Source of the DNA: an uncultured Lachnospiraceae bacterium
GTDB lineage: Bacteria; Bacillota; Clostridia; Lachnospirales; Lachnospiraceae
Assembly: GCA_910579425.1 (NCBI GenBank)
Contig: CAJTVL010000070.1
Span: 1-18,446, forward strand
DNA: 18,446 nt
Direction: 5' to 3'
The position numbers and the translations under genes were made by a program. Positions 7,546-15,010 of this stretch are shown here, piece after piece. The number at the start of each line of letters is the position of its first letter. Position 1 is the first letter of the stretch. The notes beneath the pieces were generated by a model. That model did no database searches. It saw only the letters and a program-made list of their open reading frames with translations, and was not told where the DNA came from.

Positions 7546-7614
7546 ACAAATACCTGTGCCTTTCCCTGACTCTGCTTAGAAATCGAAATCAGAAACATTT
7601 CTTTGGAATGCCGT

Positions 7615-8499
7615 TTACAGGATTCCATAATCCTTCATTGCTTTTTCAAGCTTAGCCGCATTTGCCTCTTCCATTTCGGTAAGGGGCATACGCAGTGTCC
7701 CGCCGATCTTTCCCATCAGGGTCAGAGCCTTTTTCACAGGAATGGGATTGACCTCACAGAATAGCGCACTGCACAGAGGGATTGCCCGAAACTGCTCCGC
7801 GCAGCTTCCCGCCACGTCGCCCTCAAAGAACCTTGCGCAAATGTCATGGGTCTGCTTCGGCGCTACATTTGAGAGTACCGAAATAACTCCTTTTCCTCCC
7901 AGGGCAAGAAGAGGCACGATCTGGTCGTCATTGCCGGAGTAAAGCTCCACCTTGCCGTCCGCTAAGGACATCAGCCTGGTAATCTGACTGATGTTCCCGC
8001 TGGCCTCCTTCACGCCTACAATGTTCTCCACCTCTTTGCAGAGCGCTGCCGCAGTTTCCGGCGCAATATTGCAGCCTGTGCGGCTGGGCACGTTATAGAG
8101 GATACAGGGCAGCTTCACGGCATCCGCTACAGTCTTATAATGGGCATAAAGCCCCTTCTGGGTTGCTTTGTTATAATAGGGCGATACCAGAAGCAGCCCG
8201 TCTGCCCCTGCCTTTTCGGCTTCCACGGACAGATAGACAGCGGTCTGCGTACAGTTGGAGCCCGTTCCCGCCACAACCGGGATCCTCCCGTTTACCTGCT
8301 TCACACAGTAGGCGATCACGTCAATATGCTCCTCATGGGTCAGCGTAGAGGACTCTCCTGTGGTTCCGCAGACAATAATCGCGTCCGTCCCTTCCGCGAT
8401 CTGGAACTCAATCAGCTCCGCAAATTTCTCATAGTCAACTGCCCCGTTTTCCTTAAAAGGTGTAACGATGGCAACTCCGGCGCCGGTAAAAACAGCCAT
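7615..8499 (-). CDS. dapA: 4-hydroxy-tetrahydrodipicolinate synthase
   Basis: It condenses pyruvate with aspartate semialdehyde, the first step committed to lysine and diaminopimelate. The 294 residues match the family. Active-site features: GTTGES with Thr46/Thr47, Tyr135 and Arg140 in YNVPSR, and the Schiff-base lysine Lys164 in GVKEASGN. I start it at ATG 8499 (MAVFTG), with a very good AAAGGAGGG seven bases upstream. The frame stays open to 8535, but those codons lie in the spacer and in the riboswitch terminator, so the longer start is unlikely. It is the first gene of dapA-dapB-fbp and is controlled by the lysine riboswitch upstream. Confidence 0.97.
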   Translation of the reverse strand: MAVFTGAGVAIVTPFKENGAVDYEKFAELIEFQIAEGTDAIIVCGTTGESSTLTHEEHIDVIAYCVKQVNGRIPVVAGTGSNCTQTAVYLSVEAEKAGADGLLLVSPYYNKATQKGLYAHYKTVADAVKLPCILYNVPSRTGCNIAPETAAALCKEVENIVGVKEASGNISQITRLMSLADGKVELYSGNDDQIVPLLALGGKGVISVLSNVAPKQTHDICARFFEGDVAGSCAEQFRAIPLCSALFCEVNPIPVKKALTLMGKIGGTLRMPLTEMEEANAAKLEKAMKDYGIL

Positions 8500-8521
8500 A
8501 ATTTTTCCCTCCTTTAATGAT

Positions 8522-8549
8522 AAAAAAAGATGCACATCAAATGCGCACC
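8522..8549 (-). terminator. terminator of the lysine riboswitch
   Basis: On the minus strand GGTGCGCA pairs with TGTGCATC (two GU pairs) over a TTTGA loop, followed directly by seven T. It sits between the aptamer and the dapA ribosome site, which is the layout of a transcription-terminating riboswitch. High lysine should favour it. Confidence 0.85.
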
Positions 8550-8573
8550 GACTACTTTAAATAGCTTTTCATC

Positions 8574-8756
8574 GGATAGCGCCCCACCGGCAGTCAAGCG
8601 TCCGGTGACAGTCATACGGTTCTTTACCGTATGCCCAAGGATCTGACTTGCAGGACTTCAAACCCTTTCGGCGTTTTTTCCTTTCGTTTTTCTTCCACTG
8701 TGCCTGCCACATCCAAAAAACTACTCATAAAATACGCAACCTCTACCTCTAAATCC
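8574..8756 (-). ncRNA. lysine riboswitch (L box)
   Basis: The minus-strand RNA holds the conserved L-box parts in order. These are GAGGTAGAGGTTGCG at the 5' side, GCCGAAAGGGTTTGAAG in the middle, a 6-bp or longer hairpin ACGGT-AAAGA-ACCGT, GACTGTCACCGG, and GACTGCCGGTGG followed by GGCGCTATCC closing the P1 stem. In this class lysine binding steadies P1 and lets the downstream terminator form, turning off biosynthesis or uptake genes. Position before dapA fits exactly. I see the motifs directly; lysine specificity is from the known family. Confidence 0.93.
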
Positions 8757-8777
8757 TATACATTTTTAATTAAAAAT

Positions 8778-8806
8778 ATCATAACACTATGCCCCGGCTC
8801 TGTCAA
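8778..8806 (-). promoter_or_regulatory. promoter of the dapA-dapB-fbp operon
   Basis: Perfect TTGACA (8801-8806, minus strand), 17-base spacer, TATGAT (8778-8783) with TG one base upstream. Transcription should start near 8771, about 15 bases before the aptamer. No other promoter is evident between dapA, dapB and fbp. Confidence 0.8.
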
Positions 8807-8884
8807 CGGACGGACAAGCCTTAATTTCCCCGTTTTGTGCTCCTTATCTTGCAAAAAGTGCGTCGGAAAGCTTTCCTTGCCAAA

Positions 8885-8919
8885 AGCAGCAGACTACCGG
8901 GCAAAAGTAGTCTGCTGCT
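8885..8919 (-). terminator. terminator after the cobO-like gene
   Basis: A perfect 13-bp stem, AGCAGCAGACTAC with GTAGTCTGCTGCT, around a 9-base loop, starting 10 bases after the stop codon at 8929. Four T follow on the minus strand. It separates this gene from the lysine operon promoter. Confidence 0.8.
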
Positions 8920-8928
8920 CTGTTTCTT

Positions 8929-9432
8929 TTATTTCATTTTCACGCCTTCCAACCTGGAGACCTCTCCTGCCAGCGCGGCAATCCTATCATCCAGATGAAT
9001 TCCCGTGAGGATGATGCTCATATCCTCATCTCTTGCCATCAGGATATTCCTCAAATCCTCCACAGTGATAATATCATTGTCAATCAGTCCTAAGATCTCG
9101 TCTAATATCAAAAGGTCGCACTCACAGGTAGCGATTACTTTCTTTGCAAAATTAAGCCCGTTTCTGATGTTAGCAATTTCATCCGCTTTCTGCTGATCGG
9201 AAAGCTCTGCAAAACTCCCCACCGACTTCTCAAAACAGAAAATTTTGATTTCCGGTTCAAGACGGTTAAAAAACGCGGGATTTGCAAGCTCTTTTCCCTT
9301 AAGGAAACGGATAATGAAAACCCTCTCTCCTGATGCGGCCGCCAAAACCGCTCTGCCCAAAGCAGCGGAAGACTTACCGTGTCCCTCTCCGTTGAATATC
9401 GTTACCAATCCACGTCCCATATGAATCGCCAT
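8929..9432 (-). CDS. cobO: cob(I)yrinic acid a,c-diamide adenosyltransferase (CobO/BtuR type)
   Basis: It transfers the adenosyl group of ATP to cob(I)alamin or its precursors, making the coenzyme form in corrinoid synthesis or salvage. The product is up to 167 residues. It opens GRGLVTIFNGEGHGKSSAALGRA, in which GEGHGKS is the variant P-loop of this family, usually GNGKGKT. The Walker B-like strand DLLILDEI lies at about residues 107-114. Two starts are possible. ATG 9432 has GGAG only one base upstream. ATG 9420 (MGRGLV) matches homologues better, but the site is 13 bases away. No other cobalamin gene and no B12 riboswitch is adjacent, which suits salvage. The family call is good; the exact corrinoid substrate is unknown. 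Confidence 0.85.
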   Translation of the reverse strand: MAIHMGRGLVTIFNGEGHGKSSAALGRAVLAAASGERVFIIRFLKGKELANPAFFNRLEPEIKIFCFEKSVGSFAELSDQQKADEIANIRNGLNFAKKVIATCECDLLILDEILGLIDNDIITVEDLRNILMARDEDMSIILTGIHLDDRIAALAGEVSRLEGVKMK

Positions 9433-9479
9433 GCTCCTTTCAAATACCCGGAAACTGCGCGCACATTGACGCGCGATTT

Positions 9480-9508
9480 ATTATAACATATCAGGACGGA
9501 GGGTGCAA
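9480..9508 (-). promoter_or_regulatory. promoter of the cobO-like gene
   Basis: TTGCAC (9503-9508, minus strand), 17-base spacer and consensus TATAAT (9480-9485) with TGT just before it. A GC-rich inverted repeat, GCGCG with CGCGC (9457-9474), lies at the start of the transcript and could be an operator or a leader hairpin. Confidence 0.7.
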
Positions 9509-9547
9509 CGGTTATCTTATTTACATACTTTTAAGCGTTTTAAATCG

Positions 9548-11104
9548 TCACTTTTCTCCTAGCCGTTTCCCGATCCCTTCCATATTTCCCACTCCCGGAT
9601 CAGGCATCCGGTATTCCTGATACCAGTATCCCCTGGGATGCACCTTTGTGCGATATCTGAAATGGGGCACGGGGAGAGGATCCTGGGCGCGCATCATAGC
9701 GGCCGCCAGCTCACCCAGCATTTGACTCTTTACAGCGGCAAATTCCTCCTTATCCCAGAGATTGTACAGCTCCCCGGGGTCGTCAGCCAGACAGTACATA
9801 AATCCGGTTCCCATCATATCCAGTTGAATATGGTAATCTCCCGTCCACAGCGCCCGCACCTGCCCGCATTGGGTCCAGGTATTCAGGCAGTCAAAGGTCC
9901 TCATCTCCTTAGAGGCTCCTTCCGTGATCAGGTCAAGCTCATCCTTCCCGTTCCAGTACAGGCCGCCGAAGCCGCTCTCCGCATACGCACAGTCAAATTC
10001 CCTCTCTGGCACAGCGTTTCCGGTAAGAAGCGGCAATATACTCTTTCCCTGACACCCGAAAGGCGTTTCCGCGCCGATCATCTCACAGAGCGTGGGCAGA
10101 ATATCCACAATACTGATAAATCCCTGCTCTCTCCTTCCCTGGGCTGCAATCCCCGGCCCTCTCCATATAAAAGGGATACGGCACAGAATATCCGGCAGGT
10201 CAGGGCCCTTTCGTATCAATCCGTATTCCCCCACAAAATCGCCGTGGTCGGAGAGAAAGAGTACGACCGTCTCTTCCTCCAATCCCCTCTCTTTCAGCCC
10301 CTCTATCAGCCGCTTAAACTGGTCATCAATCAGGCGCAGCATCCCGTGATAATTTGACCTGGCTCTCTGGATCCTTTTTTCGATCTCCGTCCCAAGCACC
10401 TGCTCCCATACGCCACGAAGCCAGGAGAAGCGCTCTCCCTTCCCTTCAAGAGTCTCCGCTCCTGCACGATTCTTTGGCAGGCTCTCCGGCGGAAACAGAT
10501 CAAAATAAGGCTCCGGCACCTGATAAGGATTGTGGGGCTCCGCAAAGGATACCCAGGCAAAAAAAGGCTGCCTGCCGTCCACCTCATCTATGAATTTCAG
10601 CGCGGAGGAGACATTCCTGTAGGGATGCTGAACCGTAATTCCCCCCGGAGATGGATAATGGACCTCCATATGCTCTGTCCGCCCCAGAAATTTGGCAAAC
10701 TCTATTTCCTCCAGAGTAGTATTGATCTCTCCTTCATTTCCCAGATGCCCGCAGGTTTCGTGAAAATCAAAGTCCTCCGGCGCGTGGTGGGAATGGTTTT
10801 TCCCACACAAAGCCGTGGCATAGCCGTTCTCCTTTAACACATCCAGAAGATCCCTGGTATAAAGCGCATCCATAGCGTTGTGATTCGTCCTGACCTGATG
10901 GCTCTGGCTAAAGCGCCCGGTAAACATGCTGACCCTGGCCGGCATACAGGTGGGATTGGGGGTATAAGCTCTGGCAAAATCCACGCCTCCCTTCGCCCAT
11001 GCATCCAAGAAGGGCATGGTATCCAGTTCGTACTCGCAGGCTTTCCTCAAATCCGCCCGCTGCTGGTCTGTCATAACAATAATGATGTTTGGTTTTTTCT
11101 CCAT
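9548..11104 (-). CDS. type I sulfatase, cytoplasmic
   Basis: It should hydrolyse a sulfate ester, probably on a sugar. The 518-residue alkaline-phosphatase-fold protein shows the usual order. NIIIVMTDQQRAD has Asp13 as a calcium ligand. TCMPARVSMFTGR follows, where Cys53 of CxPxR is the residue oxidised to formylglycine. Then come CGKNH (100-104), AEPHNP with His191, SDHGD (285-289), and Lys299 in IRKGPD. No signal peptide is present, so it acts inside the cell on imported substrate. An anaerobic sulfatase-maturating enzyme is needed but is not in the window. It starts at ATG 11104 with AGGAGG upstream, 16 bases after the permease gene. It is the last gene of the transporter operon, with no clear terminator after it. 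The sulfated substrate cannot be named from sequence alone. Confidence 0.93.
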   Translation of the reverse strand: MEKKPNIIIVMTDQQRADLRKACEYELDTMPFLDAWAKGGVDFARAYTPNPTCMPARVSMFTGRFSQSHQVRTNHNAMDALYTRDLLDVLKENGYATALCGKNHSHHAPEDFDFHETCGHLGNEGEINTTLEEIEFAKFLGRTEHMEVHYPSPGGITVQHPYRNVSSALKFIDEVDGRQPFFAWVSFAEPHNPYQVPEPYFDLFPPESLPKNRAGAETLEGKGERFSWLRGVWEQVLGTEIEKRIQRARSNYHGMLRLIDDQFKRLIEGLKERGLEEETVVLFLSDHGDFVGEYGLIRKGPDLPDILCRIPFIWRGPGIAAQGRREQGFISIVDILPTLCEMIGAETPFGCQGKSILPLLTGNAVPEREFDCAYAESGFGGLYWNGKDELDLITEGASKEMRTFDCLNTWTQCGQVRALWTGDYHIQLDMMGTGFMYCLADDPGELYNLWDKEEFAAVKSQMLGELAAAMMRAQDPLPVPHFRYRTKVHPRGYWYQEYRMPDPGVGNMEGIGKRLGEK

Positions 11105-11120
11105 AAAATTTTCCTCCTGA

Positions 11121-12014
11121 TTAGCCCTTCACCGCGCCGATCATGACGCCCTTGACGAAATATTTCTGCACGAAAGGATAAATGAGCAGCATCGGGATAC
11201 TCGACACCACGATAGCCGAATACTTGACCGCTTCCGCCATTTTAATCTTTTCTGCCATACCCACATCATTGGTTCCCATCTGCTCTGTCTGTCCCAGAAG
11301 CAGGATATTGCGAAGAACGATCTGAAGCGGGTACAGGCCTGCATCCCGCAGATAGATCAGCGCGTCAAAATAAGCATTCCATATCCCAACCGCATAGTAA
11401 AGCACCAGAACCGCCAGAATTGCTTTGGACAAAGGCAGGACGATCCTCACCAGCATGGCAAAATTTCCGCACCCGTCCAGCCTGGCCGACTCATAGAGTT
11501 CTCCCGGGATACTGTTCTCAAAGAAGGTCTTTGCCACAATCAGATTGTAGGTGGAGAGCGCCGCGGGAATCAGCAGGGCCCATACCGTGTTGTACATTCC
11601 CAGATCCTTTACCAGCAGGTACGTGGGAATCATCCCTCCTGAAAAATACATGGTAAACAGGATCAGCATCATAAGGAGATTCCGCCCGGCCAGTTCCTTC
11701 CGTGAGAGAGGATAGGCAGCCAATATCGTAAGTATAACGCTGATTCCTGTCCCTGTTACCGTGTAGAAACAGGTGTTGCGAAAGCCCTGCCAAATATCCT
11801 GATTTTCAAAGACCATAGTATAGGCTTTGACCGTAAAGCCTTTGGGTAAAAACAGCACTTTTCCTTTTATGACCATATCCGGATCCGAAAAAGAGGCTGC
11901 CAGCACAAAAATAAGCGGGACCAGCACGATCAGTACTATGACCGCCCCGAGAAAATTGACGATAATGTCAAATGTCCGGTCGCGGTGAATGATTTTTCCA
12001 ATTCCTTTCCCCAT
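11121..12014 (-). CDS. carbohydrate ABC transporter permease (YtcP/AraQ type)
   Basis: One of two membrane subunits of the sugar importer. I count about six membrane segments in 297 residues, beginning with a helix around residues 20-45. The ATPase-docking EAA loop is ELYESARLDGCGNFAMLVRI (about 172-191). The C-terminus ends KYFVKGVMIGAVKG, typical of the YtcP branch. The frame is open to 12032, which would overlap the previous gene by seven bases. I prefer ATG 12014 because AAGGGGG lies six bases upstream and the gene then starts 11 bases after the partner permease stop. Partner genes are the LplB-like permease and the sulfatase. Confidence 0.93.
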   Translation of the reverse strand: MGKGIGKIIHRDRTFDIIVNFLGAVIVLIVLVPLIFVLAASFSDPDMVIKGKVLFLPKGFTVKAYTMVFENQDIWQGFRNTCFYTVTGTGISVILTILAAYPLSRKELAGRNLLMMLILFTMYFSGGMIPTYLLVKDLGMYNTVWALLIPAALSTYNLIVAKTFFENSIPGELYESARLDGCGNFAMLVRIVLPLSKAILAVLVLYYAVGIWNAYFDALIYLRDAGLYPLQIVLRNILLLGQTEQMGTNDVGMAEKIKMAEAVKYSAIVVSSIPMLLIYPFVQKYFVKGVMIGAVKG

Positions 12015-12025
12015 TTTCTTCCCCC

Positions 12026-12943
12026 TTACCATAAACCAGTTTTTGTGGTTTTCTTACTGACAAAATTTGCGCCGATCAAAAGAATGAAATTGATCACCGA
12101 GTTAAACATCCCCACGGCGGTACTGTAAGAAAACTGCCCTTTCTGAATGCCGTTTTTATAAATAAAGGTAGAGATGACCTCACTGGCAGACAAGGTAACA
12201 CTGTTCTGCATCAGATAAACCTTTTCAAATCCCACCGACATCAAATTGCCAATCCTCATGATAAACAGGACGATAATCGTTGACATGATACAGGGAATGG
12301 AAATATGGATGATTTTCTGCATCCTTGTAGCTCCGTCAATGGACGCCGCCTCGTAAAGCTCCTGGTCTACGCCGGAAAGGGCCGCTATATAGATGATCGC
12401 ATTAAATCCCATATACTGCCATACATTGGAAAATACATACAAAGGCTGAAAGTAACCGGGCTTCGACATAAAGTCCACCGGAGCGCCCCCGAACAAACCC
12501 GTTATCTTGTTGAACAGCCCGTAATCCCTGTTGGAAAAGAGGGTGAGCATACTCACGATCACCACCACCGACAGGAAATTGGGCATATAAGTAATATTCT
12601 GTATGGCCTTCTTAAATTTCAAATTCTTGATCTCATTGATAATCAGCGCCAGGATGATGGGCATGGGAAACCCTACCAGCATGGTAAACAGGCTCAGTGA
12701 CACCGTATTCCACAGAATATCCCAAAAGTAGTAGGAATCAAAAAACTGTCTAAAATAAGTAAGCCCCACCCAGGGGCTTTGGGTAATTCCCAACGTCGGG
12801 TTAAACCGGCGGAACGCAATCTGCAGGCCGTACATCGGGATATATTTAAAAATAATATACCAGGCCAACGGAATCGCCAGCATAACATAAAGGCCCATAT
12901 TCTTCCGGATACTTTTTCCCAGCTTTTTTATTTTATTTTGCAT
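12026..12943 (-). CDS. carbohydrate ABC transporter permease (LplB type)
   Basis: The other membrane subunit of the sugar importer, related to LplB/YtcO permeases. The 305-residue product starts MQNKIKKLGKSIRKNMGLYV. It has six likely membrane segments, with the first at about residues 16-36 (YVMLAIPLAWYIIFKYIP). The EAA loop is ELYEAASIDGATRMQKIIHI (about 195-214). The open frame continues 34 codons further to 13045, but that part covers a 12-bp hairpin directly after the binding-protein stop codon. The preferred ATG 12943 has GGAAGGAAGGG just upstream, so I take the shorter start. No ATPase gene is in the operon; a shared MsmX-like ATPase elsewhere is assumed. Confidence 0.92.
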   Translation of the reverse strand: MQNKIKKLGKSIRKNMGLYVMLAIPLAWYIIFKYIPMYGLQIAFRRFNPTLGITQSPWVGLTYFRQFFDSYYFWDILWNTVSLSLFTMLVGFPMPIILALIINEIKNLKFKKAIQNITYMPNFLSVVVIVSMLTLFSNRDYGLFNKITGLFGGAPVDFMSKPGYFQPLYVFSNVWQYMGFNAIIYIAALSGVDQELYEAASIDGATRMQKIIHISIPCIMSTIIVLFIMRIGNLMSVGFEKVYLMQNSVTLSASEVISTFIYKNGIQKGQFSYSTAVGMFNSVINFILLIGANFVSKKTTKTGLW

Positions 12944-13002
12944 ATGAATCCCTTCCTTCCCTCTCTGACAGTTACAAATTTCCAAAACTGTGCTTTTAAA
13001 CT

Positions 13003-13037
13003 GCGCCGCAATGCCCATTATTTTTGCATTGCGGCGC
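13003..13037 (-). promoter_or_regulatory. intercistronic hairpin between binding-protein and permease genes
   Basis: GCGCCGCAATGC and GCATTGCGGCGC form a perfect 12-bp stem with an 11-base loop. It starts about 9 bases after the binding-protein stop codon (13046-13048). No T-tract follows on the minus strand. Such hairpins after binding-protein genes are known to protect the upstream mRNA or partly stop transcription, giving more binding protein than permease. Confidence 0.75.
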
Positions 13038-13045
13038 GGATTCAT

Positions 13046-14710
13046 TTACTTCAGGGCGTCAATTGCATTCTGATAAATTCCTTCCAGCTCACGGATACCG
13101 ATCTGCTCCAAAGTCTGACAGTATTCATCCCACTTATCAAATCCCCATTCCCCTATGATAAACTTGGTCACGGCCTCATCTCTGTAGGTATTCAGATCCT
13201 GTTCTATGGCTACCACCCGGTCTGTCTCCTCCGCACTCACTGCCGGCTTTGCATAATAAACCTCCGGCAGGTAGGGTGCCAGGATGGCCGCCGCATCCTT
13301 CGTCCTCTGGCTGGCAACTACGCCGTCCGTTTCGTCCACTCTCAGGCAGGGGAAGCCGCCTCCAGGCACCATATTGATCTTGCCCAGGGCCGTCATAAAG
13401 CCTTCCTCCGCGTTGAGAATATCGTCGTTAAATACGGGAATCCCGTTTTCGTCCATGGTATAGGTTATCCCTTCTATCCCGAAAGCAAAAAACAAACCGC
13501 CCTCCTCACTGAAGAAATAATCTACCCAGCGTATGGCCGCCGCAGGATCGGAACAGGTATTGCTGAGTGCATAGCATCCGGTTTCCACTCCGGTAGTACC
13601 GTCAGCCCAGAATTTTTCGCCATAAGGCCCGATCAGAGGTTCATACCCAGAGTAATCCTGTTCACAATTTAAGAACACATCCGAGTAGGGCATATACATA
13701 GCCCCGAACAGCTCGCCGGAGAGGTTACTGCGCCATGCAGGCCTGTCATTCTTATAATATTCCTGCCACAAAAGCCCTTCCTGGTACAGGTCGTTTAAGT
13801 AAATCAGGTACTCCTTAAATTTATTGTCGCAGAGCCAGTTATGGATCTGGCCGTTTTCATCAATATCATAAGTATCCCCAAGCTGATGCCCAAGCCCCCA
13901 GGCCCCGCCCAGTGCATATACGCTGGAGGGTTCCCTGATTCCCAGAGGGATCTCGTCCTTCTCCCCGTTTCCGTTAGGATCTTCATCCCGGAAAGCGATC
14001 AGTACTTCCTTAAATTCCTCCACGGTGGTGGGGATTTCCATGCCCAGGGTTTCCAGCCATTTTGTGTTAATCCACTGCTTGAAACCCATCTTTCCGGTAG
14101 CGCTAGTATTGATAAAGGGGATCGTATAAATATGCCCGTCCGCCGCCATACAGGCCGTTCTCATAGATGGATTTTCATCAAATAGCTTTTTCAGATTGGG
14201 CGCATACTCCTCAATCAGATCATCCAGAATCATAAGCTGCCCGCTGCCTACCCCATAGGTGGAAACCTCATTCTGGTTGATCGCGCTGCGCAGAAACACG
14301 TCCGGAAGCTCGTTGGAGGCAAAGAGAAGCTGTTTATTCTCCGCAAATCCGTCCGCCGGCACCTCCTGAAAGTCCATGTGGATATTCGTCATCTTTTCGT
14401 ATTCCTGCATAACCAGCATATTTTTCCACTCTGTCTGATTCTGGTCTCTCTGTCCGTATACCGTCAGGGTGATCTGCTCGTTTACGATGGGGAAGCCCTC
14501 GGCATTCAGATTCGATGACTCCTGGCCGCCGTCCTCTGTCCCGCCGCTCTCCTGTCCGGCGAAACCGTTACTCTCTTCGGACACTGCCCCCGCATCCTGC
14601 ATCTCTTCCTTCTGTCCGCTGTCCGCCTCTGTCCCGCCGCTTCCACAGCCCGCCGTCATACCGGCAAGAAGCGCCATACAAAGAAATATCGCAACTGCTT
14701 TCCTTTTCAT
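13046..14710 (-). CDS. extracellular solute-binding lipoprotein of a sugar ABC importer
   Basis: The receptor of the importer, lipid-anchored on the outer face of the membrane. The 554 residues start with MKRKAVAIFL, a hydrophobic core and the lipobox TAGC with Cys22. A linker rich in Gly, Glu, Ser and Asp follows to about residue 75. The mature domain begins near FPIVNEQITLTVYG. Late features are the Trp/Tyr-rich AIRWVDYFFSEEG stretch and the end segment TKFIIGEWGFDKWDEYC, typical of long LipO/YtcQ-type binding proteins that pair with LplB/YtcP permeases. It starts at ATG 14710 behind AAGGAGG. It is first in the transporter operon and lies downstream of two direct repeats that probably bind the YesN-like regulator. 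Ligand unknown, but the sulfatase suggests a sulfated saccharide. Confidence 0.92.
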   Translation of the reverse strand: MKRKAVAIFLCMALLAGMTAGCGSGGTEADSGQKEEMQDAGAVSEESNGFAGQESGGTEDGGQESSNLNAEGFPIVNEQITLTVYGQRDQNQTEWKNMLVMQEYEKMTNIHMDFQEVPADGFAENKQLLFASNELPDVFLRSAINQNEVSTYGVGSGQLMILDDLIEEYAPNLKKLFDENPSMRTACMAADGHIYTIPFINTSATGKMGFKQWINTKWLETLGMEIPTTVEEFKEVLIAFRDEDPNGNGEKDEIPLGIREPSSVYALGGAWGLGHQLGDTYDIDENGQIHNWLCDNKFKEYLIYLNDLYQEGLLWQEYYKNDRPAWRSNLSGELFGAMYMPYSDVFLNCEQDYSGYEPLIGPYGEKFWADGTTGVETGCYALSNTCSDPAAAIRWVDYFFSEEGGLFFAFGIEGITYTMDENGIPVFNDDILNAEEGFMTALGKINMVPGGGFPCLRVDETDGVVASQRTKDAAAILAPYLPEVYYAKPAVSAEETDRVVAIEQDLNTYRDEAVTKFIIGEWGFDKWDEYCQTLEQIGIRELEGIYQNAIDALK

Positions 14711-14760
14711 ACCTCATCCTCCTTTTTTAGAGTTTCTATGTATCTGTATTGGATGTGATT

Positions 14761-14789
14761 ATTTTATCAAAATCCTCTTTGTACATTCT
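14761..14789 (-). promoter_or_regulatory. activator-type promoter of the transporter-sulfatase operon
   Basis: TAAAAT (14761-14766, minus strand) with TGA directly upstream gives an extended -10. The place of the -35 (about 14784-14789) reads AGAATG, far from consensus, as expected for a promoter that needs an activator. The direct repeats begin six bases upstream of that -35. Confidence 0.5.
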
Positions 14790-14795
14790 CTCCAA

Positions 14796-14835
14796 TTTGT
14801 GCGCGATTTTTACCTGTTTGTGCATTATTTTTACC
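14796..14835 (-). promoter_or_regulatory. two direct repeats, probable binding site of the AraC-type response regulator
   Basis: On the minus strand the motif GGTAAAAATNNNGCACAAA occurs twice, at 14817-14835 and 14796-14814. It has identical outer bases, only the three middle bases differ (AAT and CGC), and the period is 21 bases, two helical turns. Tandem same-direction sites next to the -35 are the normal layout for AraC-family activators. The AraC-type regulator is encoded directly upstream. Confidence 0.75.
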
Positions 14836-14971
14836 CGAAAACAGGAAATAGGCTTCGCGAACCACAATGGGCATCAGTAATGATTGTTGAACATAACGAA
14901 ACGGAAAGTGGAAGAAATTTAATAGGATAGGAATTTTATTGTAAAGACAGGCGTTTTTTGTATATAAGATA

Positions 14972-15000
14972 ATAATACTTGTGGAAGAATGAAGGGACAA
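14972..15000 (-). promoter_or_regulatory. possible second promoter after the regulator gene
   Basis: TTGTCC (14995-15000, minus strand), 17-base spacer, TATTAT (14972-14977). It lies just after the regulator stop codon and would give a leader of about 250 bases before the binding-protein gene. Nothing else is evident in 14836-14971 except a TTCGCGAA palindrome at 14854-14861. Confidence 0.35.
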
Positions 15001-15010
15001 TAAATATTTT

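Noticed and set aside
8500..8535. Twelve-codon N-terminal extension of dapA
   Set aside because: It lies in the spacer and riboswitch terminator; the ATG at 8499 has an ideal ribosome site and the normal family N-terminus.
9433..9547. Cobalamin riboswitch before the cobO-like gene
   Set aside because: The leader after the promoter is only about 40 bases and contains no B12-box sequence, just a short GC-rich inverted repeat.
9638..10357. 239-codon plus-strand frame inside the sulfatase gene
   Set aside because: It is a shadow of the sulfatase reading frame; the sulfatase has all family motifs on the other strand.
12779..13672. 297-codon open frame on the plus strand
   Set aside because: It is antisense to the binding-protein and LplB-type permease genes, crosses the intercistronic hairpin and resembles no protein family.
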